Positions 53,420-61,460 of a DNA stretch of 64,000 nt are shown here, piece by piece. The stretch comes from Qipengyuania pacifica (GTDB lineage Bacteria; Pseudomonadota; Alphaproteobacteria; Sphingomonadales; Sphingomonadaceae). Numbering within the stretch: position 1 is the first letter of the stretch; each line of letters opens with the position of its first letter. Both the position numbers and the translations under genes were made by a program. The notes beneath the pieces are model-generated. The model was not told the DNA's origin and ran no database searches. It saw nothing but the letters and a program-made list of their open reading frames with translations. The stretch is from contig NZ_JAHWXO010000003.1 of assembly GCF_019857205.1 (NCBI RefSeq), positions 62,001-126,000 of the forward strand, given 5' to 3'.

Positions 53420-55648
53420 TCATCGAGAATGCGTCACGACCTCTCGGGACGCGGAATTGGCAAGCACGTCTTCACGCCAGAAATGGACCGGCTTCAGGCG
53501 GTGCTGGACGAATAACGTCGCTTGGTCGGTGTAATGCGGCGACGCAGGCCGCGTCGTGGCCGCGCCGAATGGCTGGATGGAGCGTGAGGAAACCCGCTGG
53601 CCGGGAAGCCATTCCACCCACTGGATGAAACTGTCGCCATGTCGAACCGACAGACGGCCATCGTCGTCCACATCCCATAGGGTCGAGGCACGCAGCGTAT
53701 CCGATCCGCCATCCAGCGGCAGATCCACATCGCCTTGGCGCAAACGCAGCAATTCGCTCATCGGTGGATCGATGCGGCCAAAATGGCCCTTGAGATGAGC
53801 GACCTGTTTCGCCAGCTCTTCGCGGACATCGGGCCAAGGCTTATTCTGATAGCTGGAGGCCATGAACTCACGGATCATCAGCAGTGCCAGCGCATCGGCC
53901 TCGCCGACATTGTTGGCGGTAAAATCCCAGTTCATCAGCATGTGGCGCGCGCGCGCAAGCCCGGCGTCATCCGAAAGATCGAGTGCAGCCAGATCATCCC
54001 ACAGACGTGCGACATAGCCTTCGCGCTCGTAGGCGGTATCGTATTTGATCTTCTCCAGCGTCGCCCGGTCGAGCAACTCTGCCTCGCTCATGAGCTTCCA
54101 CGCCCTGCGGGAACGGTTGGTCTGCTTGAGTTCGACGCCGAGTTCGGGGGCAAAATCGTCAGGCGACAGATCGCTGCCTTCCCCTGCGGCGGCGTAGGGC
54201 GCATTGTTCGCATTATAGAGCCAGCCGCTCGCCGGGTTCACATATTTGGGTAGTGACTGATAGGGCACCGGGCCAGACCAGATCGCGCGCGGATCGTCGC
54301 CCGGCAGGATCTTGCGCCAGTCGTAACCCTTCGCACGGTCGGGCAGGGCAGCATTGTAAATGAAGGCGATGTTGCCTTCCTTATCGCCATAGATGAAATT
54401 GGTGGACGGAATGTCCATCCGCGCAAGAATGGCCTGGAATTCGTCCAGATCGGTTGCCTTGTTAAGGCGATAATAGGCGTCGAGTTGCCCCAGATTTCCC
54501 ATCCCGCCATAGCGGACGGCGAAATAGCCATTGTCGTTCTTGATCACCGGGCCGTGAACACTTCGATAGATCGTGCGACGGATCGGCAGTGTGATGGGCC
54601 CCAGCTTTACCGGCAGGGTCACAGTCTGCTTTTCCAGATCGCGCCACTGGTCACCGATGCGGTACTGTGTCCCGTCATCGTTCATGACCAGCTTGTAGAT
54701 GTCCACCATGTCAGGCGTGTTGACCGTATTGGTCCAGCCCAGATGTTCGTTGTGACCCAGGAAAGGGAAGGGGCTGCCCGGGAAGTTGGCGCCGGCATAA
54801 TGCCAGCCCTCGTCGCTTTCGACCACCAGTTCGTACCAGGCGACGCCGCCGCGCCATGGCTGGTGGCTATTCGATACCAGAATGGTTGGCCCGCCTGATT
54901 TTTCGGGCATCACGGCAAAGGCATTCGATCCGGCCAGCGCCCCGTCCTCGCCCCATGGCAGGGGTCGTGCTTTCGTCTGCCTTGGCGGCGCAACTTCATC
55001 GTCTCGGATGACTTCGACGGCATCCGTCGCCGGCGTGGCTTCACGGCTGCTGAGCGGGATCGCAGGGCCATGCTCGGGGCGCAGTTCCTTGCCATCTACC
55101 AAAGGCCCGATGACGTCCCCGAGGCCGAAGAAGAACGGTTGGCGAAGCGCGAAACCCGCTGCCACGTCGACACCGTCGACGGGAAACAGATTGCCAAGCT
55201 TGACCTCGTCCGGATGTTGAAGGGCATAATCGTTCAGGCCCGTCGCATAGGCATCGAACAGCGCGCGCGTGTCTTCGGGCAGCCGCGGGTAACTTTTCTC
55301 CGCCGTGCCGCGCGCATCGAGCAGGTGATATGCATAATCGAATGCCGCACCGTCCTGCCCGGCGATCGCGCCATATCGCCCGCGGCTCATCGCAACCACA
55401 TCCTGAAGGGTGAAGAAATCGTCCTCCGAATGGGCGATGGCGACGCCATAGGCGACATCGGCATCCGTCTTGCCGTAGATGTGCGGTACGCCGAATTCGT
55501 CACGACTTATTTCAGCAGTGTAGGCCCGATCGGGCGGGGCGATATCGTCGCGTTTGGCCCAGAAAGGCTCCCACGTGGCCAGCGCGACGAATGTTGCCAG
55601 CACAAGCACCAGCAGCGCAAAGCCGATGCGCCCCAACCATTTCTTCAT
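53420..55648 (-). CDS. penicillin acylase family (N-terminal nucleophile) hydrolase
   Basis: A 742-residue precursor of the penicillin/acyl-homoserine lactone acylase family. Residues 8-28 form a signal or anchor helix. The N-terminal alpha region has ISRDEFGVPHIYGKTDADVAYG. The autocatalytic site is at Ser241 (ALAG-SNAFAV), which becomes the N-terminal nucleophile of the beta chain. HNEHLGWTNTVNTPDMVDIY and NNAPYAAAGEG are further family landmarks. Natural substrates of such enzymes include acyl-homoserine lactones and other amides; which one is not readable. The gene starts back to back with the HerA-like ATPase gene at 55768. Confidence 0.92.
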   Translation of the reverse strand: MKKWLGRIGFALLVLVLATFVALATWEPFWAKRDDIAPPDRAYTAEISRDEFGVPHIYGKTDADVAYGVAIAHSEDDFFTLQDVVAMSRGRYGAIAGQDGAAFDYAYHLLDARGTAEKSYPRLPEDTRALFDAYATGLNDYALQHPDEVKLGNLFPVDGVDVAAGFALRQPFFFGLGDVIGPLVDGKELRPEHGPAIPLSSREATPATDAVEVIRDDEVAPPRQTKARPLPWGEDGALAGSNAFAVMPEKSGGPTILVSNSHQPWRGGVAWYELVVESDEGWHYAGANFPGSPFPFLGHNEHLGWTNTVNTPDMVDIYKLVMNDDGTQYRIGDQWRDLEKQTVTLPVKLGPITLPIRRTIYRSVHGPVIKNDNGYFAVRYGGMGNLGQLDAYYRLNKATDLDEFQAILARMDIPSTNFIYGDKEGNIAFIYNAALPDRAKGYDWRKILPGDDPRAIWSGPVPYQSLPKYVNPASGWLYNANNAPYAAAGEGSDLSPDDFAPELGVELKQTNRSRRAWKLMSEAELLDRATLEKIKYDTAYEREGYVARLWDDLAALDLSDDAGLARARHMLMNWDFTANNVGEADALALLMIREFMASSYQNKPWPDVREELAKQVAHLKGHFGRIDPPMSELLRLRQGDVDLPLDGGSDTLRASTLWDVDDDGRLSVRHGDSFIQWVEWLPGQRVSSRSIQPFGAATTRPASPHYTDQATLFVQHRLKPVHFWREDVLANSASREVVTHSR

Positions 55649-55767
55649 GAAATCCCGTCCTCTCTTGCAACGGGGTTAGCGATACCGGGCCGAACTCGCA
55701 ATGCGATTGGGCAAAACCCTGCGGCAGCTGTTTCCCGATCCGGATTCGGCTGTCTAACCCGCCAGCA

Positions 55768-57213
55768 GTGACAGCGCAGATCACCATCGGCCACGAATCT
55801 TCCGGCAAACCGGTCGAGTTCGACATCGAGGAACTCCTCGCAACCCGTTTGCTCGTGCAAGGCAATTCGGGAAGCGGCAAATCACACCTGCTGCGTCGCC
55901 TGCTCGAAGAGAGCGCCGGCATGGTGCAGCAGGTTGTCATCGATCCCGAAGGCGACTTTCCCTCGCTCGCGGACAAGTTCGGCCATGTGGTCATCGACGG
56001 CGCGGCCTATTCGCCGCCCGAAATCGAAGCGCTTGCCCGCCGTATCCGTGAACATCGTGCCAGCGTGGTGCTCGATCTCGATGGCTTGGAAGTGGAACAG
56101 CAGATCCGCTGCGCTGCACAGTTTCTCACTGCTCTGTTCGATGCCCCGCGCGAACATTGGTATCCCGCCCTGGTCGTGGTGGACGAGGCGCAGATGTTCG
56201 CCCCTGCGGCTGCGGGCGAGATGGCTGAGGATACGCGCCGCATGACGCTGTCGGCGATGACCAATCTCATGTGCCGCGGCCGCAAGCGCGGACTGGCCGG
56301 GGTGGTCGCGACCCAGCGACTGGCGAAGCTTGCCAAAAACGTTGCTGCCGAAGCTTCGAACTTTCTGATGGGACGAACTTTTCTCGACATCGACATGATC
56401 CGTGCAGCCGACCTGCTCGGGATGGAGCGCCGGCAGGCGGAGCGTATTCGTGAACTGCAGCGCGGCCATTTCCTCGCGCTTGGCCCTGCCATCACAAGGG
56501 TGCCGCAGGCGGTGAAGATCGGCCCGGTAAAAACCGGTCATACGGTTCGCAGCGAAGGCCTGATGGCGCTGCCTGACACGGCGCCCGAGGATATGGCGGC
56601 GCTGCTCACCACCGATCTCGCGAGCGAGGTGGCCAAGGCGCCCCCGCCGCCCGCGCCGCCACCCGCGCCGCGGATCGACGAAATGGAAGACAGCATCGCT
56701 CATGCAGAAGAACGGCAGGTCGCCGCGCCGGAGCCGATCGATACGTCTGCCGTTGCGACACGGATCGCGGAGATTATCGCCGAGCTCGCCGGCGAAGAGG
56801 GCATCGCTTTTCAGTCTGCGAGCGCACAATATCAGACGTTTCTCACCCGGTGCCGCCGTGAACGCCTGATTGGGCCCATGCCCGACATGCGCGGTTTCCG
56901 CCGGCGCTTCGCTGTTGCCGGGGCCGGCCTCAGTGAACTGGAAGAACCCGTGCAGGCGAGGATCATGCAACTCGCCGGGACCGTCGAAGAAGATTTGCTC
57001 GGGCCCTTCCTCGTCATCGCCAAGGCTGCGCATGCCGGTGAAACGCAAGTCGACGAACACGCGCTTGCACGGGCCTATGGCACCAGTTCGCCCGGCCGCA
57101 TCCGGCGCCTGCTCGATCACCTCGAACGGCAGGGCCTGGTCGTAGTGCGCGAAGATTTCGGCGGCGACCGGACAATCATGGTGCCGGGACTGGAACCGCT
57201 CACCCAGGGTTGA
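55768..57213 (+). CDS. HerA-like (DUF87) ATP-binding protein
   Basis: A 481-residue ATPase starting at GTG 55768. Walker A is GNSGSGKS at ~32-39, Walker B is LVVVDEAQMFAP, and GVVATQRLAKLAKNVAAEASN is the sensor region. A Pro-rich linker (APPPPAPPPAPR, ~290) separates the ATPase from a C-terminal region with a winged-helix-like end (ARAYGTSSPGRIRRLLDHLERQGLVVV). The combination suggests a DNA-acting motor with its own DNA-binding end. It is shorter than the HerA-like protein at 25678. No nurA is beside either. Upstream neighbour is divergent. Confidence 0.85.
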   Translation: MTAQITIGHESSGKPVEFDIEELLATRLLVQGNSGSGKSHLLRRLLEESAGMVQQVVIDPEGDFPSLADKFGHVVIDGAAYSPPEIEALARRIREHRASVVLDLDGLEVEQQIRCAAQFLTALFDAPREHWYPALVVVDEAQMFAPAAAGEMAEDTRRMTLSAMTNLMCRGRKRGLAGVVATQRLAKLAKNVAAEASNFLMGRTFLDIDMIRAADLLGMERRQAERIRELQRGHFLALGPAITRVPQAVKIGPVKTGHTVRSEGLMALPDTAPEDMAALLTTDLASEVAKAPPPPAPPPAPRIDEMEDSIAHAEERQVAAPEPIDTSAVATRIAEIIAELAGEEGIAFQSASAQYQTFLTRCRRERLIGPMPDMRGFRRRFAVAGAGLSELEEPVQARIMQLAGTVEEDLLGPFLVIAKAAHAGETQVDEHALARAYGTSSPGRIRRLLDHLERQGLVVVREDFGGDRTIMVPGLEPLTQG

Positions 57214-57241
57214 TGACCCTCACCGTGCTGCATAGGTCCAC

Positions 57242-57583
57242 ATGATGGACTATGCAGACTTTAGGCATTTCGCAGCGCTCGACATTCGCGCCGGCACGGT
57301 AACCCGGGCCGAGCCCTTCCCGGAAGCCCGCCGCCCCGCCATCAAACTGTGGGTCGATCTGGGGCCCGACATCGGCGAGCGTAAAAGCTCGGCACAGATC
57401 ACCGAACACTACACCCCTGAAAGTCTCGTCGGGCAACGGGTCATGGCAGTGGTCAATTTCGCCCCGCGCCAGATCGGGCCCTTCATGTCGGAGATACTCG
57501 TGCTCGGCTTCCCGGACGCAAACGGCGCGATCCTCCTCGCACGGCCCGAAGCCAGCGTTGCCAATGGCGCTCGTCTGGCTTGA
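57242..57583 (+). CDS. csaA: tRNA-binding domain protein CsaA
   Basis: A 113-residue protein of the CsaA family, made of a single tRNA-binding OB fold. Conserved elements: FAALDIRAGTVTRAEPFPEARRPAIKLWVDLG, then SSAQITEHYTPESLVGQRVMAVVNFAPRQIGPFMSEILVLGF. CsaA has been described as a chaperone-like or export-related protein with tRNA-binding ability. The 28 bases after the previous gene and a good start position at 57242 (with a second ATG at 57245) support the call. It precedes clpB by a 213-base promoter region. Confidence 0.93.
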   Translation: MMDYADFRHFAALDIRAGTVTRAEPFPEARRPAIKLWVDLGPDIGERKSSAQITEHYTPESLVGQRVMAVVNFAPRQIGPFMSEILVLGFPDANGAILLARPEASVANGARLA

Positions 57584-57796
57584 TTGCGCACAAAACTGTA
57601 AAGCCACACGCGCCGGTCAACCGTTCGCCGACGTTTAACTTCAGAGATGGCATGACACTGACGAACGGCGCGATCTCAGCTCGGTTGCTTTACACCGCGA
57701 CCGTCAAAAGAGGACTTCGTCGAAAATAACGACCTCAACCTATTGTGTTGTATATACGTCACACCATATCGCGTTGGTAATCACACGGGGATATCC

Positions 57797-60373
57797 ATGA
57801 ATCTCGAAAAGTTCACCGACCGGGCGAAAGGCTTTCTGCAGGCTGCGCAGACGGTTGCTATCCGCATGAACCACCAGCGGATCTCGCCTTCGCATCTGCT
57901 GAAGGCGTTGCTGGACGATAGCGAGGGCATGGCTGCCCAGTTGATTCAGCGTGCCGGGGGCAATCCCGGTGTGGCGATTACCGAGGTCGATAACGCTCTG
58001 GCCAAGGTGCCGGCCGTCTCGGGCGGCGGGGCGCAGCAGACGCCCGGGCTCGATAACGATGCGGTTCGCGCACTCGATCAGGCCGAACAACTGGCTGAAA
58101 AGGCGGGCGACAGTTTCGTCCCGGTCCAGCGGGTTCTCCAGGCGCTGACGATGGCCGATAATGATGCGGGCAGAGCGCTGAAATCTGCTGGGGTCGATGT
58201 CAAATCACTGGAAGCGGCGATCCAGGACGTCACCAAAGGACGCGCTGCGCACAGTGCGGGCGCGGAGGAAAGTTACGACGCCATGAGGAAGTATGCGCGC
58301 GACCTTACGCAGGCGGCGCGGGACGGCAAGCTCGACCCGGTGATCGGTCGAGACGAGGAAATTCGCCGGACGGTCCAGATCCTCGCCCGCCGTACCAAGA
58401 ACAACCCCGCTCTTATCGGCGAACCCGGAACGGGCAAGACTGCGATTGCTGAAGGCCTCGCCCTGCGTATCGCCAATGGCGACGTGCCCGACAGCCTTAA
58501 AGGCCGCACATTAATGGCGCTCGACCTGGGCGCATTGATCGCGGGCGCAAAATATCGTGGCGAATTCGAAGAGCGGCTGAAGTCGGTACTCGACGAGGTC
58601 AAAGGCGCCGAAGGGCAGATCATCCTGTTCATCGATGAAATGCACACGCTGATCGGCGCTGGCGCATCGGAAGGCAGCATGGATGCCGGCAACCTGCTCA
58701 AACCTGCGCTTTCGCGGGGCGAGTTGCACTGCATCGGTGCGACCACGCTCGACGAATACCAAAAGTATGTCGAGAAGGATCCCGCGCTCCAGCGTCGGTT
58801 CCAGCCGGTTTATATCGATGAGCCGAGCGTTGAAGACACGATCAGCATATTGCGCGGTATCAAGGACAAGTACGAACTGCACCACGGCGTGCGCATTACG
58901 GACGGCGCAATCGTGGCAGCGGCGCAATTGTCAAACCGCTATATCCAGAACCGTTTCCTGCCCGACAAGGCGATCGACCTGATGGACGAGGCTGCCAGCC
59001 GCATCCGCATGGAGGTCGAAAGCAAGCCCGAAGAAATCGAGGGGCTCGACCGCCGGATCATCCAGCTGCGGATCGAAGAGCAGGCGTTGCAGAAGGAAAC
59101 CGACGACGCTTCGAAGGACCGTCTAGAAAACCTCCGCAAGGAGCTCTCCGAACTCGAACAGCAGTCGAGCGAACTGACGACACGTTGGCAGAACGAACGC
59201 GACAAGATCCATGCTGAAGCCCGGATCAAGGAAGACCTCGACCAGGCACGTATCGAACTAGAACAGGCACAACGCGGCGGCGATCTGCAGAAAGCCGGCG
59301 AACTGCAATACGGCAGGATACCGGAACTGGAGAAGAAGCTCGCCGAAGCGTCCGGACAGACCGATAACGCTCTGCTCAAGGAGGAGGTCACCGAAGACGA
59401 TATCGCTGGCGTCGTCTCGCGCTGGACGGGTATCCCTGTCGATCGGATGATGGAGGGAGAGCGCGAGAAGCTGCTCGACATGGAAAACATCCTGTCGAAG
59501 CGGGTCATCGGGCAATCTCAGGCGATCGATGCCGTATCGAAGGCTGTGCGCCGCGCTCGCGCGGGCTTGCAGGACCCCGGGCGCCCGTTGGGCAGCTTCC
59601 TGTTTCTCGGCCCGACCGGCGTCGGCAAAACGGAGCTCACAAAGGCATTGGCGGGCTTCCTGTTCGACGACGACAGCGCCATGGTGCGCATCGACATGAG
59701 CGAATTCATGGAGAAGCATGCGGTCGCCCGTCTGATTGGCGCGCCTCCAGGCTACGTCGGCTATGAGGAAGGCGGCGTCCTGACCGAAGCTGTCCGCCGG
59801 CGACCGTACCAGGTGGTCCTGTTCGACGAAGTCGAAAAGGCGCATTCAGACGTGTTCAATGTGCTGCTGCAGGTTCTCGACGATGGACGCCTGACCGACG
59901 GGCAGGGCAGGGTGGTCGACTTTTCCAACACGCTCATCATCCTAACCAGCAATCTGGGCAGCCAGTACCTGGCGAATATGGATGACAATCAGAAAGTTGC
60001 GGACGTCGAACCGCAGGTGATGGATGTCGTACGCGGCCATTTCCGGCCCGAGTTTCTCAACCGGCTGGACGAGATCATCCTGTTCCATCGTTTGGCACAG
60101 GAACACATGGCGCCAATCGTGGATATCCAGGTCGAGCGCGTGCAGAAGCTGCTCAGGGATCGCAAGGTCACGCTCGAGCTGAGCGATGCGGCAAAGAAAT
60201 GGCTCGGCCGTGTCGGCTACGACCCTGTTTACGGCGCCCGCCCGCTAAAGCGCGCCGTGCAGCGTTACGTTCAGGACCCGCTGGCCGACATGATCCTTTC
60301 GGGCAAGGTGCCGGACGGGTCGACCGTGCAGATTGACGAAGGGGATGGGGAACTGGAGATGGTGGTCGTGTGA
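57797..60373 (+). CDS. clpB: ATP-dependent disaggregase ClpB
   Basis: Hexameric disaggregase that with the DnaK system rescues aggregated proteins after heat stress. 858 residues. An N-terminal Clp_N repeat domain ([21 protein letters not shown]) is followed by Walker A1 GEPGTGKT, the ClpB coiled-coil middle domain (~405-530), Walker A2 GPTGVGKT and the C-terminal [20 protein letters not shown] 57797 gives the standard start, though the frame is open from 57743. Heat-shock control by the RpoH encoded at 8882 is likely, but I could not place a convincing RpoH promoter in the 213 bases upstream (a weak CCATAT at ~57765 is the only candidate). Confidence 0.97.
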   Translation: MNLEKFTDRAKGFLQAAQTVAIRMNHQRISPSHLLKALLDDSEGMAAQLIQRAGGNPGVAITEVDNALAKVPAVSGGGAQQTPGLDNDAVRALDQAEQLAEKAGDSFVPVQRVLQALTMADNDAGRALKSAGVDVKSLEAAIQDVTKGRAAHSAGAEESYDAMRKYARDLTQAARDGKLDPVIGRDEEIRRTVQILARRTKNNPALIGEPGTGKTAIAEGLALRIANGDVPDSLKGRTLMALDLGALIAGAKYRGEFEERLKSVLDEVKGAEGQIILFIDEMHTLIGAGASEGSMDAGNLLKPALSRGELHCIGATTLDEYQKYVEKDPALQRRFQPVYIDEPSVEDTISILRGIKDKYELHHGVRITDGAIVAAAQLSNRYIQNRFLPDKAIDLMDEAASRIRMEVESKPEEIEGLDRRIIQLRIEEQALQKETDDASKDRLENLRKELSELEQQSSELTTRWQNERDKIHAEARIKEDLDQARIELEQAQRGGDLQKAGELQYGRIPELEKKLAEASGQTDNALLKEEVTEDDIAGVVSRWTGIPVDRMMEGEREKLLDMENILSKRVIGQSQAIDAVSKAVRRARAGLQDPGRPLGSFLFLGPTGVGKTELTKALAGFLFDDDSAMVRIDMSEFMEKHAVARLIGAPPGYVGYEEGGVLTEAVRRRPYQVVLFDEVEKAHSDVFNVLLQVLDDGRLTDGQGRVVDFSNTLIILTSNLGSQYLANMDDNQKVADVEPQVMDVVRGHFRPEFLNRLDEIILFHRLAQEHMAPIVDIQVERVQKLLRDRKVTLELSDAAKKWLGRVGYDPVYGARPLKRAVQRYVQDPLADMILSGKVPDGSTVQIDEGDGELEMVVV

Positions 60374-60396
60374 CAACGGGCGCAAGGGCTTTGGAT

Positions 60397-61371
60397 TCAG
60401 AACGGACGGCCTGGTGGGCCCGAAATATCTAGCTGTTTGGCACGTATCCATTTCGAAGCGATGACTTTCTCTCCTGACGTGACCTTACCTCCAAGGTGGT
60501 TGGTGGCAGAAAGGGGGTGGCCGGATTTGTCTGCATTTTTAAACCAGATTGCGTCGCCGATGCCGCCCTTAAATTGGAAACCAAGGTTAGGAAATTCAGT
60601 CGCCCCTCCGGAGTACTCTTCGTTCAGGTAAATCAAAAACGTCGACAATCTCTGATTGGCGACGTTGGCCATGGCATCACTATGTAATTTATATTCATCA
60701 CCTTCACCGTACGAGAGGACCTGTAATGGCTCTCCCTGCTCGTATTGGGTCCCAGTCGCGGCACCTATGCGCCGGTTAATGGCGTGAATGACGGGGGTTT
60801 CTTCAACGAATGAAAATGCGGTGAATGAGGACTTTCTGATTGGATCGTGGATTAGTTGGCCGGTCGTGGGATGAACGACTGTCGCTCGTTGCAAACGAGG
60901 GCGCGCAACTGACCCAAGATACTTGCTTTCGGCCGCGGTGAGAAATGATCTGAAAACTGAAATATGCGGGACCGATTGCGGGATTTCCGGTGCAAACGTA
61001 TCAGTAGGGTTTCCGGCACCGTCAATGTTCATGCGATTTAGAAGCGCAATTTGAACAGACGCCTCATCGATTTTCTCATTCTGAAGTTCGTTTAACGCTT
61101 GATGCCAAGCGCGGTCGCAACCGCCCGCTCCATTCGCAAGTAGCGCTACGTAAGGTTGCCGGGCTTCCTCTAGGCTCTTGGCTGCCAGCCCGTAAAACCG
61201 CCGCGCTTCGGCCAGGTCTCGCCGGATCAGGTGGCCGGTTAGGCGCCATTGCGCTAAACACAGAGCAGCTGTTGGATTACCTGCTTCTGTATCCATCAAT
61301 AGCGTCTTGTAAGCGGCCTCGACGCCCCTTCGCTCGACGAGCAGGTCCGCTTCGGTTCGCCAGTCGTGCAT
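60397..61371 (-). CDS. 2OG-Fe(II) oxygenase (prolyl 4-hydroxylase type) with N-terminal Sel1/TPR-like helices
   Basis: A 324-residue iron enzyme using 2-oxoglutarate and oxygen. Residues ~15-110 are helical repeats like Sel1/TPR units (AALCLAQWRLTGHLIRRDLAEARRFYGLAAKSL). The oxygenase core has His230 and Asp232 (YKLHSDAM) and the distal His292 (ATNHLGGKV) with Lys302 ten residues later as the 2OG ligand. It lies 90 bases past the end of a TonB-dependent receptor gene on the same strand with a terminator between, a combination seen in other Sphingomonadales and Caulobacterales. Substrate unknown. Confidence 0.88.
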   Translation of the reverse strand: MHDWRTEADLLVERRGVEAAYKTLLMDTEAGNPTAALCLAQWRLTGHLIRRDLAEARRFYGLAAKSLEEARQPYVALLANGAGGCDRAWHQALNELQNEKIDEASVQIALLNRMNIDGAGNPTDTFAPEIPQSVPHISVFRSFLTAAESKYLGSVARPRLQRATVVHPTTGQLIHDPIRKSSFTAFSFVEETPVIHAINRRIGAATGTQYEQGEPLQVLSYGEGDEYKLHSDAMANVANQRLSTFLIYLNEEYSGGATEFPNLGFQFKGGIGDAIWFKNADKSGHPLSATNHLGGKVTSGEKVIASKWIRAKQLDISGPPGRPF

Positions 61372-61404
61372 TGATATCCTCGTATATTAAGATTGGGCGG
61401 GAAC

Positions 61405-61435
61405 AAAAAAGGGGGGCGAATGCTCGCCCCCCTTT
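61405..61435 (-). terminator. intrinsic terminator of the TonB receptor gene
   Basis: GGGGGGCGA (61411-61419) and TCGCCCCCC (61424-61432) form a 9-bp stem around a 4-base loop. On the minus strand six T (61410-61405) follow the stem, 26 bases beyond the receptor stop. It should limit transcription into the oxygenase gene. Confidence 0.85.
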
Positions 61436-61460
61436 CAATGTTTACGCGTGAAGTTCCTTA

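Noticed and set aside
57584..57796. RpoH promoter of clpB
   Set aside because: Only a weak CCATAT-like box is present and no properly spaced CTTGA box could be found.
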